DNA of 44,970 nucleotides from an uncultured Cellvibrionales bacterium. GTDB taxonomy: Bacteria > Pseudomonadota > Gammaproteobacteria > Pseudomonadales > Cellvibrionaceae. Numbering within the stretch: the stretch's first letter is position 1; every line of letters starts with the position of its first letter. A program made the translations under genes and the position numbers. The stretch covers positions 1 to 44,970 of the forward strand of contig CAJWBQ010000035.1 in assembly GCA_913020115.1 (NCBI GenBank), in the 5' to 3' direction. Below, in pieces: positions 17,188 to 26,223 of the stretch. Under the pieces are notes generated by a model, which was given only the letters and a program-made list of their open reading frames with translations, did no database searches and was not told where the DNA came from.

Positions 17188-18183
17188 ATGTTTGAACCCA
17201 ATCAAGACTTGACCGCCAATGACGGTCCTGTGCACATCGGTTTTCTGATGATGCCCCATTACACTTTGATTACCTTCGCGAACGCCGTGGCAGTTTTGCG
17301 TATGGCCAATCTTAAGGCGCAGCAAGAACTTTATCGCTGGTCAGTGTTAACAATGGACGGGCAAGCGGTATGTTCCAGCGATGGCTTGGAGTTAAAGCCT
17401 GATAGCAGTGTCGCCGACTCTGAAGCACTACACATGCTGTTTGTGTGTGGTGGTTACAAAATTGAGAGCCAAAGTGCAGAGCCAGTGTTGGATTACTTGC
17501 GCGCTATGTCGCGTCAGAATATTCCGATGGGCGCGATGTGTACCGGCGCATACTTATTGGCGGCCGCCGGTCTTCTAAATGGTTACCGCTGCACAATTCA
17601 CTGGGAAAATTTGTCCAGTTTACGTGAGCGTTTTCCACAGATTACAGCCACTTCTACTTTATTTGTTCTGGACCGAAATCGTTTAACTTGCTCCGGCGGA
17701 GTAAGTTCTATGGATATGTTTTTGAGCATAGTCTCCCGATTGCATGGCGCAAAATTGGTTCAAGAAATATCGGAGCAGTTTACGCACGAGCGTGTGCGCA
17801 CAGAGGAAGACTCACAAAGAGTGCCGCTGCGTTATTTGATCGGCGTGAATCAGCCAAAGTTGATGGACGCAGTAGTGCTAATGGAAGCTAATATAGAAGA
17901 GCCTCTTAGCTTGGACGATATGGCGAGTTACCTGACTGTTTCTAGACGTCAGTTAGAACGCTTGTTTCAAAAGAACTTACACTGTTCTCCTTCACGCTAT
18001 TATTTAGAATTACGTTTGAATCGAGCGCGACAATTGTTGCTTCAAACCAGCATGCCCATTATTGATGTGGCCATCAGCTGTGGTTTTTCCACCTCCCCTC
18101 ATTTTAGTAAATGCTACAGCGGTCAGTATGGTAAACCGCCAAGAGCAGAACGCACTGCGCCCGCACTAGTTGGGTGCATGTAA
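17188..18183 (+). CDS. GbdR-type AraC-family regulator, second copy
   Basis: A 331-residue paralogue of the preceding gene with the same two domains. The N-terminal amidotransferase-like domain has GFLMMPHYTLITFANAVAVL and GAMCTGAYLLAAAGLLNGYR. The C-terminal AraC domain has VSRRQLERLFQKNLHCSPSR and PIIDVAISCGFSTSPHFSKC. The two copies are clearly related along their whole length but well diverged, so the duplication is old or they were acquired separately. This copy has a putative operator 104 bases upstream, and 107 bases separate it from the gbcB-dgc-etf operon. It is a plausible direct activator of that operon. Confidence 0.88.
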   Translation: MFEPNQDLTANDGPVHIGFLMMPHYTLITFANAVAVLRMANLKAQQELYRWSVLTMDGQAVCSSDGLELKPDSSVADSEALHMLFVCGGYKIESQSAEPVLDYLRAMSRQNIPMGAMCTGAYLLAAAGLLNGYRCTIHWENLSSLRERFPQITATSTLFVLDRNRLTCSGGVSSMDMFLSIVSRLHGAKLVQEISEQFTHERVRTEEDSQRVPLRYLIGVNQPKLMDAVVLMEANIEEPLSLDDMASYLTVSRRQLERLFQKNLHCSPSRYYLELRLNRARQLLLQTSMPIIDVAISCGFSTSPHFSKCYSGQYGKPPRAERTAPALVGCM

Positions 18184-18195
18184 TGACAAATGGAC

Positions 18196-18206
18196 GTCGT
18201 TTTTAG
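18196..18206 (+). promoter_or_regulatory. Putative operator upstream of gbcB
   Basis: GTCGTTTTTAG ends 84 bases before the gbcB ATG. It would control the long gbcB-to-etfB transcription unit. A small inverted repeat (CTGTCAGC, then GCTGGCAG) follows at about 18213-18232. Confidence 0.5.
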
Positions 18207-18290
18207 TTAACTGCTGTCAGCTTTGCTGGCAGACAATGGCACCCGCCAAGAATCACCCCCCTTTACTTCACCGCGATTGAGAAGACAGCT

Positions 18291-19394
18291 ATGAACGCCG
18301 CATTTATGAACCCGATTAATACCCAGACTTGGATGAATGGCCGCCATGTAGTGCGTTGCATAAAAGTCATTCAGGAAACCTGGGACGTGAAAACATTTTG
18401 TTTCATGGCTCAGTCGCCTGTGATGTTTTTCTTTAAGCCAGGTCAGTTTATTACGCTGGAATTGGAAATTAACGGCGAGCAGGTAATGCGTAGCTACACT
18501 ATTTCTTCGTCACCTTCTGTGCCTTACAGCTTTTCTATTACGGTAAAGAAAGACCCTCGCGGCCAGGGCTCAAGTTGGCTGCACGATAACTTGGACGAAG
18601 GTGGTGAAATTGCGGTTCATGGTCCCGTAGGGAATTTTAACTGCATTGACTATGCAGCAGAAAAAATATTGATGTTGTCTGGCGGTGTTGGGGTTACGCC
18701 TTTGATGTCTATGGCCCGCTGGTTTTTTGATACTAGTGGTGATGTGGATATTGTTTTTGTGCACAGTGCGCGGGCACCTAAAGACATTATTTTTCATCGT
18801 GAATTAGAGCATATGGACTCGCGTATTCCCAACTTCAATCCATCGATTATTTGCGAAGGTTACGATATCGGCGAAACCTGGAGCGGTTACACCGGGTATT
18901 TAAATGACGCCATGCTAAACCTTATTTCCCCTGATTTTATGGACCGTGAAATATTCTGTTGCGGTCCTGCAGCTTACATGAACGCCGTAAAAGACATATT
19001 GATTCGGCACGGTTATCCGATGGAGCATTACCATGAGGAGAGCTTTAATAGCACTCCGCTTGACGTTATGGACGATGCTGAGGAATTGGCGGAACAGGCT
19101 CATATTGAAGCGCTAGATCCCAGCGATGTTGTGCAATATTCCGTTAGTTTTGACAAGACGGGTAAGAGTTCTAATATCAATGCGGGAGAGACCGTTCACG
19201 AAGCCGCCGCTAAATTGGGCTTGCACATTCCCAAGGCCTGCGGCATGGGCATCTGTGGTACTTGCAAGGTAATGAAAGTATCGGGTGATGTGAGCATGAG
19301 CCACAATGGTGGCATCACCGACAGTGACGTGGAAGAAGGCTACATCCTCAGCTGTTGCAGCGTCCCTAATGGCGATGTTGTTGTTGATTTTTAA
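18291..19394 (+). CDS. gbcB: Glycine betaine monooxygenase, reductase subunit
   Basis: A 367-residue ferredoxin-NAD(P)H reductase of the hybrid type that passes electrons from NAD(P)H through flavin and an Fe-S cluster to GbcA. The N-terminal flavin domain has FKPGQFITLEL and MRSYTISSSPS. The nucleotide-binding part has LMLSGGVGVTPLMSMARW and EIFCCGPAAYMNAV. The C-terminal plant-type [2Fe-2S] domain has CGMGICGTCKVMKVSGDV, with a last cysteine near LSCCSVPNGD. It leads a tightly packed operon running to etfB. The next gene's stop/start region overlaps at TAATG, although its better start is 27 bases further on. Confidence 0.95.
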   Translation: MNAAFMNPINTQTWMNGRHVVRCIKVIQETWDVKTFCFMAQSPVMFFFKPGQFITLELEINGEQVMRSYTISSSPSVPYSFSITVKKDPRGQGSSWLHDNLDEGGEIAVHGPVGNFNCIDYAAEKILMLSGGVGVTPLMSMARWFFDTSGDVDIVFVHSARAPKDIIFHRELEHMDSRIPNFNPSIICEGYDIGETWSGYTGYLNDAMLNLISPDFMDREIFCCGPAAYMNAVKDILIRHGYPMEHYHEESFNSTPLDVMDDAEELAEQAHIEALDPSDVVQYSVSFDKTGKSSNINAGETVHEAAAKLGLHIPKACGMGICGTCKVMKVSGDVSMSHNGGITDSDVEEGYILSCCSVPNGDVVVDF

Positions 19395-19420
19395 TGAATA
19401 ATAATGCGGAGAATAAGGCA

Positions 19421-20401
19421 ATGACGGATACAGCAGCACTACACAAAGACATGATTGTGATTGACGGCTTGGTGATCGCAAATTGGAGCCGAGAGCTGTT
19501 TGAAGATATGCGCCTAGGTGGGCTAACGGCGGCAAGCTGCACTGTGTCTGTGTGGGAAGGTTTTCAAAATACCATGAACAATATCGTGGAATTTAATGGT
19601 TTCTTTCGAGACAACAGCGACCTAATTATTCCGGTAAAAACCACCGAAGATATTCTTGAAGCAAAACGGCAGGGAAAAACGGGGGTTATTCTCAGCTTTC
19701 AAAATGCTAATGCTTATGAAGATCAAATTGGTTATGTGCAGCTCTTTAAAGATCTAGGTGTGGGTGTTGTGCAAATGGCCTACAACACTCAAAACTTAGT
19801 CGGCTGTGGCTGCTATGAACGAGATGGCGGCCTGTCGGGTTTTGGTCGTGAAATTGTTGCAGAAATGAATCGCGTTGGCGTGATGTGCGACTTGTCTCAC
19901 GTCGGAGCCGTGACCTCAGAAGAAGTTATTTTGGCTTCGTCGCAGCCTGTATGTTATTCCCATTGTCTGCCCTTGGGTTTGAAAGAACATCCACGTAATA
20001 AATCTGATCAGGAATTGAAGTTTATTGCCGATCATGGAGGTTTTGTGGGCGTAACAATGTTCGCACCATTCCTCAAGAATGGCATCAATTCAACAGTTGA
20101 CGACTACGTAGAAGCGATTGACTACGTGGTGAATATTGCTGGAGAAGACAGCGTCGGGATTGGCACCGACTTTACACAAGATCACGGTAAAGACTTTTTC
20201 GACTGGCTGGTGCATGACAAGGGTTATGCCCGCAAATTGACCGACTTCGGAAAGATTGTTAATCCTGAGGGAATTCGCACATTGGGTGATTTTCCTAATC
20301 TGACCGAAGCGATGCATCGCGCGGGCTGGGGTGAGCAGAAAATTGCGAAAGTAATGGGTGCCAATTGGCTTCGAACTTTAAAAGACGTATGGGGAGCATA
20401 G
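19421..20401 (+). CDS. M19 renal-dipeptidase-like protein of the dgc operon, zinc motif altered
   Basis: A 326-residue protein from the ATG at 19421, preferred over an in-frame ATG at 19394 because CGGAGA lies nine bases upstream. The fold matches peptidase family M19: GVMCDLSHVGAVTSEEVI, PVCYSHCLP, and GIGTDFTQ near the C-terminal metal/substrate region. The usual N-terminal His-x-Asp zinc pair is missing: the segment reads VIDGLVIANWSREL. As I recall, the homologue beside dgcA in Pseudomonas aeruginosa (PA5396) has the same change, so this is a conserved trait. Ordinary dipeptidase activity is therefore doubtful. A role with a methylglycine intermediate is an inference from position. Confidence 0.85.
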   Translation: MTDTAALHKDMIVIDGLVIANWSRELFEDMRLGGLTAASCTVSVWEGFQNTMNNIVEFNGFFRDNSDLIIPVKTTEDILEAKRQGKTGVILSFQNANAYEDQIGYVQLFKDLGVGVVQMAYNTQNLVGCGCYERDGGLSGFGREIVAEMNRVGVMCDLSHVGAVTSEEVILASSQPVCYSHCLPLGLKEHPRNKSDQELKFIADHGGFVGVTMFAPFLKNGINSTVDDYVEAIDYVVNIAGEDSVGIGTDFTQDHGKDFFDWLVHDKGYARKLTDFGKIVNPEGIRTLGDFPNLTEAMHRAGWGEQKIAKVMGANWLRTLKDVWGA

Positions 20402-20403
20402 AT

Positions 20404-20931
20404 ATGGGTACACCACAATTACCAATTGATGTAGATAGCGAAACGGGCATTTGGCGCACAGACGGTTTGCCGATGATTTATGTTCCGCAGCACTTTTTTG
20501 TGAACAATCACAAAGCCGTAGAAGAGGCTTTAGGTGCTGAGGAATATCAGAAAATTCTGTTTCCAGCAGGGCATAAGTCTGCATATTTCTGGTGTGACCA
20601 AGAGGCAGCAACTCACGGGCTGTCGGGTGTGGCGGTGTTCGAACACTACCTGAAACGCTTGTCGCAACGTGGCTGGGGTTTGTTTTCCCTAAGTGCCATT
20701 GATGTGGAGGCGGGCACCGCCAGCGTTCGTCTTGACCACTCGGCTTTTGTACAGCAGTACGGTGCCGATGCCGCTCGAAGTGTGTGTTACATGTTTGACG
20801 GTTGGTTCGCCGGTGCCATGGAGTGGGTGGGCGACAACTTGGGCCAGCCTATGAAAGTGACTTGCAGTGAAAACCAGTGCGCCTGTAATAGTGATGCGCA
20901 CCATTGCACCTTTGAAGTTACACCTCTTTAA
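20404..20931 (+). CDS. V4R/DUF5943-like protein of the dgc operon
   Basis: A 175-residue protein resembling the conserved gene next to dgcA in pseudomonads (PA5397, DUF5943, related to 4-vinyl reductase or V4R small-molecule-binding domains). The chosen ATG at 20404 directly follows the dipeptidase-like stop codon. The C-terminal part has SVCYMFDGWFAGAMEW and a cysteine-rich end with C-x-C and HHCTF, as in V4R metal-binding tails. Function is unproven. Its fixed place with the M19-like gene suggests that both serve dimethylglycine demethylation, perhaps in binding an intermediate or assembling cofactors. Confidence 0.78.
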   Translation: MGTPQLPIDVDSETGIWRTDGLPMIYVPQHFFVNNHKAVEEALGAEEYQKILFPAGHKSAYFWCDQEAATHGLSGVAVFEHYLKRLSQRGWGLFSLSAIDVEAGTASVRLDHSAFVQQYGADAARSVCYMFDGWFAGAMEWVGDNLGQPMKVTCSENQCACNSDAHHCTFEVTPL

Positions 20932-20965
20932 ACTATTTGCACGAATTTTATAGACGGAAACCGCC

Positions 20966-23029
20966 ATGTCCCAGTTCGACGCTTTGTTTCAACCCCTGTC
21001 AATAAACAAGCTGACCATTCGCAATCGTGTTGTCAGTACCGCTCACGCGGAAGTGTATGCCACTGACGGTGGTATGACCACCGAGCGCTATGTTAAGTAC
21101 TATGAGGAAAAAGCAAAAGGGGGCTGCGGATTATGTATTTGTGGCGGTTCTAGTGTGGTGTCGGTAGACAGCCCTCAGAGCTGGTGGAGTTCCGTTAATT
21201 TATCTACAGATAGAATTATTCCACATTTTCAAAATTTGGCCGACGCGGTGCACAAGCACGGCGGCAAGATAATGATTCAGATTACCCATATGGGCCGTCG
21301 CTCTCGCTGGGACGGTGAAAACTGGCCCAATCTGATGAGCCCCAGTGGTATTCGTGAACCCGTCCACCGCGCAACCTGCAAAACCATCGAAGTGGAAGAG
21401 ATTCAGCGGGTGATCAAAGACTTTGCCAGTGCTGCGGCGAGGGCGAAAGCTGGAGGCTTAGACGGCGTAGAACTCTCAGCCGTACATCAGCACATGATTG
21501 ATCAATTTTGGTCACCGAGGGTTAACCAGCGCACAGATGAATGGGGCGGCAGCTTTGAAAATCGTATGCGCTTCGGTATGGAAGTATTGAAGGCTGTGCG
21601 AGCAGAAGTGGGTAGAGATTTTGCGGTTGGCATGCGACTTTGTGGCGACGAATTTCATCCAGACGGTCTCAACCACGACGACATGAAAGAGATTGCCAAA
21701 TACTACAATGATACAGGTCTATTGGATTTTATTGGCGTTGTGGGTTCGGGTTGCGACACCCACAATACTTTGGCGAACGTCATTCCAAATATGAGCTATC
21801 CGCCTGAGCCTTTCCTGCATTTAGCGGCGGGTATTAAAGAGGTGGTTGATGTGCCTGTGATTCATGCGCAGAACATTAAAGACCCCAATCAGGCGCAGCG
21901 GATACTGGAAGCCGGTTATGTCGACTTCGTAGGTATGACTCGCGCTCACATTGCCGACCCGCATTTTATTGCCAAAGTTAAAACGGGCCGTGTAGACGAG
22001 ATAAAGCAGTGTGTGGGTGCCAACTACTGTATTGACCGGCAGTATCAAGGTTTAGATGTGCTGTGTATTCAAAACGCGGCAACGTCTCGCGAATATCAAA
22101 ACATGCCGCATGTTATTGAAAAAACTACGGGCCCAAAACGTAAAGTTGTCGTAGTGGGTGGTGGCCCCGGAGGAATGGAGGCCGCACGAGTGGCCGCCGA
22201 GCGCGGGCACGACGTCACTCTATTAGAGCGCGCAAGTGCTTTGGGTGGGCAAATTACCACCGCGGCAAAAGCACCGCAGCGCGATCAAATGGCGGGTATT
22301 ACACGCTGGTTTGCAATGGAGCTCGATCGTTTAGGTATTGATCTTCAGTTGAACACCAGCGCCACAGAAGAAACAATTTTGGCACTGAAGCCCGATGTCA
22401 CTATCTTAGCTACCGGCGGTGAACCTTTTATTGAACAGCGAGCCGAATGGGGCGCTGAAGAAGGCTTGGTTGTGTCAACGTGGGACATTCTAAATGGCGT
22501 AGTTGAGCCTGGAAAAAATGTTTTAATTTACGACACCATCTGTGAATTTTCCGGATTGTCAGCGGCAGATTATCTCTCAAGCAAAGGTTCACTGGTGGAG
22601 ATTGTCACCGACGATGTGAAGCCTGGCATTGGCATTGGTGGAACAACTTTCCCCACGTATTACCGCAGCTTGTATGAAAAAGAAGTGATCATGACTTCCG
22701 ATATGCTGCTTGATAAAGTTTATCGCGAAGGCGAGAAACTGGTGGCGGTTTTAGAAAATGAATACACCGGTCAGAAAGAAGAGCGTGTGGTTGATCAGGT
22801 GGTGGTTGAAAATGGCGTGCGCCCGAGTGAAGCCTTGTACTACGAGTTAAAACCGGCCTCACGGAATAAAGGGCAGGTTGATGTTGACGCTCTCTTTGCC
22901 GGAGTAGGGCAGGAGATTTTGGCTGAAGAAGGCGAGGGAATGATTCTCTGGCGCTTGGGTGATGGTGTGTCGCAACGCAATACGCACGCAGCCATATACG
23001 ATGCTCTGCGCTTGTGTAAGGACCTGTAA
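20966..23029 (+). CDS. dgcA: Dimethylglycine demethylase subunit A
   Basis: A 687-residue two-part flavoprotein related to trimethylamine and dimethylamine dehydrogenases. An N-terminal old-yellow-enzyme-type FMN barrel (MIQITHMGRRSRWDG, QFWSPRVNQRTDEWGGSFEN) is joined to a C-terminal dinucleotide-binding module (VVVVGGGPGGMEAARVAAER). With DgcB and the ETF pair it converts dimethylglycine to sarcosine. In the iron-sulfur loop the cysteines are C349, C355 and C367, with A352 where trimethylamine dehydrogenase has its second ligand. The cluster may therefore be altered or absent. It lies 34 bases after the V4R-like gene and directly abuts dgcB. Confidence 0.95.
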   Translation: MSQFDALFQPLSINKLTIRNRVVSTAHAEVYATDGGMTTERYVKYYEEKAKGGCGLCICGGSSVVSVDSPQSWWSSVNLSTDRIIPHFQNLADAVHKHGGKIMIQITHMGRRSRWDGENWPNLMSPSGIREPVHRATCKTIEVEEIQRVIKDFASAAARAKAGGLDGVELSAVHQHMIDQFWSPRVNQRTDEWGGSFENRMRFGMEVLKAVRAEVGRDFAVGMRLCGDEFHPDGLNHDDMKEIAKYYNDTGLLDFIGVVGSGCDTHNTLANVIPNMSYPPEPFLHLAAGIKEVVDVPVIHAQNIKDPNQAQRILEAGYVDFVGMTRAHIADPHFIAKVKTGRVDEIKQCVGANYCIDRQYQGLDVLCIQNAATSREYQNMPHVIEKTTGPKRKVVVVGGGPGGMEAARVAAERGHDVTLLERASALGGQITTAAKAPQRDQMAGITRWFAMELDRLGIDLQLNTSATEETILALKPDVTILATGGEPFIEQRAEWGAEEGLVVSTWDILNGVVEPGKNVLIYDTICEFSGLSAADYLSSKGSLVEIVTDDVKPGIGIGGTTFPTYYRSLYEKEVIMTSDMLLDKVYREGEKLVAVLENEYTGQKEERVVDQVVVENGVRPSEALYYELKPASRNKGQVDVDALFAGVGQEILAEEGEGMILWRLGDGVSQRNTHAAIYDALRLCKDL

Positions 23030-24949
23030 GTGTTGACGCTGCTAGAAAATTTGCTGCCGATTCTATTGTTTGGGATGGTAGCGATTGCGCTTGTGGGAGC
23101 TGTTCGCCGGATAAATTTATGGCGAGTGGGGCAGGCCCATCCCGTGAATATTATTGCCGGTTTAATGAGTATTCCTCGCCGTTATCTGGTGGACTTACAC
23201 CACGTTGTAGCGCGGGATAAATACATCTCTAATACTCATGTTGCCACCGCGGGAGGCTTTGTTGCCTCCTTGGTGTTGGTACTATTGGTGCACGGTCTAG
23301 GTTTGGACTCTGCCGTTTTTGGCTGGATTTTACTGTTCACTCTGCTTTGTATGTTTGTGGGTGCGCTGTTTATCTATACTCGTCGAAATCCTCCGCCCAG
23401 TCGCTTGTCGAAAGGTCCTTGGATGCGGCTGCCAAAAAGTTTACTGATGTTTGCCACTTCGTTCTTTATTGTTACCTTGCCAGTGGCGGGCTTAGTTTCA
23501 AGCACCTTTGGTAGTTGGGTTCTAGGCTTGATTTTACTGGTGGGTATAATATGGGGCCTAGGTGAAATGCTGTTCGGCATGACCTGGGGCGGGCCAATGA
23601 AGCACGCTTTTGCCGGCGCTTTGCACCTCGCTTTTCACCGTCGCCCAGAGCGTTTTGGCGGCGGTCGATCTACGGCCTTGTTACCCATTGATCTCGACTC
23701 AAATTCAGACGCAGACGCTCATTTTGGTGTGGGTAAAACCAGCGATTTCAAATGGAACCAATTGTTGGGTTTTGATGCCTGCGTACAGTGTGGGCGTTGC
23801 GAGGCGGTGTGTCCCGCGTTTGCGGCAGGGCAGCCTTTAAACCCGAAAAAATTGATCCAAGATATGGTTGTGGGCATGGCGGGTGGCAGTGATGCGAAGT
23901 ATGCCGGCAGCCCTTATCCGGGTCGTGATGTGGGTCAAGCAAAGGGTGGCGCCAACAATATTATCACTGAGGGTTTATTAGACGCCGACACTTTGTGGTC
24001 GTGTACAACTTGTCGCGCCTGTGTAGAGGAGTGCCCGATGATGATTGAACATGTCGACGCCATCGTTGATATGCGACGTTTTCAAACTCTGGAGCGAGGC
24101 CTTACGCCCAATAAAGGCGCTGAAACTTTAGACAACTTAATTGCCACCGACAACCCGAACGGCATGGACCCGGCCAGCCGCACCCATTGGGCCGCCGATC
24201 AAAATCTGCCTTTGATGAAAGATGTGCAAGAAGCCGAAGTATTATTTTGGGTGAGTGATGGTGCTTTTGATATGCGCAGTCAGCGCATTCTTCGCGCTTT
24301 TGTAAAGCTGTTAAAAGCGGCCAATGTTAACTTTGCGATTCTTGGCGATGAAGAGTGCGACTCTGGTGATGTCGCCCGGCGCCTGGGTGATGAAGCCACT
24401 TTTCAATCTTTGGCCAAGCGCAATATAGCGGTGCTTGAACAGTATTCATTTAAACGAATTGTTACCACCGACCCTCACGCGTTTCACTGCTTAAAAAATG
24501 AATACAGTGATTTTGGTGGCCACTATGACGTTCAGCATCACACAACGTTTATCAATGGCTTAGTGGCGACCGGCCAATTAAAGCTGTCGGCCTTCAAAGG
24601 TGGCAAAGTCACTTACCACGATCCCTGTTATCTCGGCCGCTACAACGGAGAATATGATTCGCCCCGTGAATTGTTAGCGGTGCTGGGAATTGAACTGATT
24701 GAAATGGAACGCTCTGGTTTTCGCTCTCGCTGCTGCGGTGGGGGCGGAGGCGCGCCTATCACCGATGTGCCTGGCGAGCGTCGAATTGCCGACATGCGCA
24801 TGGAAGATATTCGCGGCACTGGTGCCGATGTAGTAGCCGTTGGTTGTCAACAGTGTACGGCCATGTTGGAGGGTGTTGTTGAACCAGGTCCAGAAGTGCA
24901 AGACATTGCTGAAATTGTCGCTCAATCATTATTAGGAGAGGCGCACTGA
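23030..24949 (+). CDS. dgcB: Dimethylglycine demethylase subunit B, membrane iron-sulfur protein
   Basis: A 639-residue membrane-anchored electron-transfer protein. About four hydrophobic segments lie in residues 1-180. Two [4Fe-4S] motifs follow: DACVQCGRCEAVCPAF near 247-262 and CTTCRACVEECPMM near 325-338. Two CCG-type domains complete the protein, the last with YHDPCYLGRYNGEY, SRCCGGGGGAP and VAVGCQQCTAML. It should carry electrons from DgcA/ETF towards the quinone pool. The start is GTG directly after the dgcA stop, with AAGGA seven bases upstream; the next codon, TTG, is an alternative. Its stop overlaps the etfA start as TGATG. Confidence 0.94.
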   Translation: MLTLLENLLPILLFGMVAIALVGAVRRINLWRVGQAHPVNIIAGLMSIPRRYLVDLHHVVARDKYISNTHVATAGGFVASLVLVLLVHGLGLDSAVFGWILLFTLLCMFVGALFIYTRRNPPPSRLSKGPWMRLPKSLLMFATSFFIVTLPVAGLVSSTFGSWVLGLILLVGIIWGLGEMLFGMTWGGPMKHAFAGALHLAFHRRPERFGGGRSTALLPIDLDSNSDADAHFGVGKTSDFKWNQLLGFDACVQCGRCEAVCPAFAAGQPLNPKKLIQDMVVGMAGGSDAKYAGSPYPGRDVGQAKGGANNIITEGLLDADTLWSCTTCRACVEECPMMIEHVDAIVDMRRFQTLERGLTPNKGAETLDNLIATDNPNGMDPASRTHWAADQNLPLMKDVQEAEVLFWVSDGAFDMRSQRILRAFVKLLKAANVNFAILGDEECDSGDVARRLGDEATFQSLAKRNIAVLEQYSFKRIVTTDPHAFHCLKNEYSDFGGHYDVQHHTTFINGLVATGQLKLSAFKGGKVTYHDPCYLGRYNGEYDSPRELLAVLGIELIEMERSGFRSRCCGGGGGAPITDVPGERRIADMRMEDIRGTGADVVAVGCQQCTAMLEGVVEPGPEVQDIAEIVAQSLLGEAH

Positions 24950-26223
24950 TGAGCTTTGATGACGGCGAAGAACTTCGCAGGCGCGACCCTAGAGTTGAGC
25001 ACATTTTGCGTAATCGATTGCACCCTCAGCACGAGAGTTTAATCTCGGCTCCAGCGGAGACAAGGGGCCCAAGCGGTTTGGTGCGCAAGAACCCACATCA
25101 GATCGGTTTTATTGGTCCAAATGGTCTAAAAAGAATTGATCGGCTCGCTGGCAACGGCCCCGTATTGGGGCGCGATGTGCGAGCAGCAAAAGTTAAAACT
25201 GAAGCGCTGCGGCCATTGGTATCTATAGCGCAAGCCGAGCAGTTTGTAGTGGCGGTTATGGACATGGTGGGTGGTCGACTCACCGCTCACGACAAAGATG
25301 TTTTGGGTCAGGCGCAGCAATTAGCGGCGGAAATTCCAGAAGTTTGTGCGGTAGTGGCCGTTGTTTTTGGTGCAGTTAAAGAAGACGCGTTTGAATTGGC
25401 CGGTGTTGATCGCTTGATTCATTTGCGCGGTGAAGATTACCAAGGGTATTGTCCCGAGCAAAGTATTGCGGCGCTTCAAGTCATTGACCAAAAATTGTCT
25501 CCGCGTTTTTGGTTATTCCCAGACAGTGTTCACGGTGCAGGTGAGTTGGGTCTGCGTCTCGCGGCGCGCCTGCAGGAGCGACCTGCCACGCAGGCTTGGC
25601 AGGTGAGTAGCGAAAAAACGACTTTTAGGGGCGGTTCTCAGCGCACGGATATATGTGTGGATACTCCGCGATTGCTCTTGTTGGCGGAAGAGAGCGCGGC
25701 TCCGATTGAAGATACCCGACACGAAGTAGTACCTATGTCGGAATTGACTGAAGACCTTGCAGCACAAGTTTTGCCTTGTATAAAAGATGGCGGCCAAGTT
25801 GCGGTAGACCCTAAGCAGATATCGCTGGCCGAAGCAGAATTTATTCTTGCTGCAGGCAACGGCATTACGGACTGGGAACAGTTTCATAGTGCCTCAGAAA
25901 TTTTGCGGGCCACCGAAGGTGCGAGCCGGGTGGCGGTAGACGACGGCTTAATGCCTCGCAATACTCAAGTAGGTGCTACTGGCACTTGGGTGAGCGCTCG
26001 AGTTTATATTGCCGTGGGTATTTCTGGAGCGGTGCAGCACCTACAGGGCATTGCCTCCTGTGACAAAGTCATAGCCATCAATACTGATGCGGGTTGCGAC
26101 ATGGTAAAGCGGGCCGATCTCAGTGTGATAGGCGACAGCCAAGAAATCTTGGCCGAACTGATTCAATTGTGCGAACTGCGCCAAGAGCAGGAAATGAAGC
26201 AGGGGGTTGAACATGTTGCCTGA
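24949..26223 (+). CDS. Electron transfer flavoprotein alpha subunit, dgc-linked
   Basis: A 424-residue ETF alpha subunit of the kind encoded beside dgcAB in pseudomonads (PA5400 class). The N-terminal extension (about 100 residues, starting SFDDGEELRRRDPRVEHIL) is longer than in housekeeping EtfA. The C-terminal FAD domain has a recognisable LMPRNTQVGATGTWVSARVY stretch, then ISGAVQHLQGIASCDKVIAI and NTDAGCDMVKRADLSVIGD, where the family binds FAD. It passes electrons from the methylglycine dehydrogenases. AGGAG lies 10 bases before the ATG, which overlaps the dgcB stop. Confidence 0.93.
   Translation: MSFDDGEELRRRDPRVEHILRNRLHPQHESLISAPAETRGPSGLVRKNPHQIGFIGPNGLKRIDRLAGNGPVLGRDVRAAKVKTEALRPLVSIAQAEQFVVAVMDMVGGRLTAHDKDVLGQAQQLAAEIPEVCAVVAVVFGAVKEDAFELAGVDRLIHLRGEDYQGYCPEQSIAALQVIDQKLSPRFWLFPDSVHGAGELGLRLAARLQERPATQAWQVSSEKTTFRGGSQRTDICVDTPRLLLLAEESAAPIEDTRHEVVPMSELTEDLAAQVLPCIKDGGQVAVDPKQISLAEAEFILAAGNGITDWEQFHSASEILRATEGASRVAVDDGLMPRNTQVGATGTWVSARVYIAVGISGAVQHLQGIASCDKVIAINTDAGCDMVKRADLSVIGDSQEILAELIQLCELRQEQEMKQGVEHVA

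Noticed and set aside
25613..25622. AAAAAACGAC within etfA
   Set aside because: It is inside a coding region and agrees with its codons. A chance match is likely.
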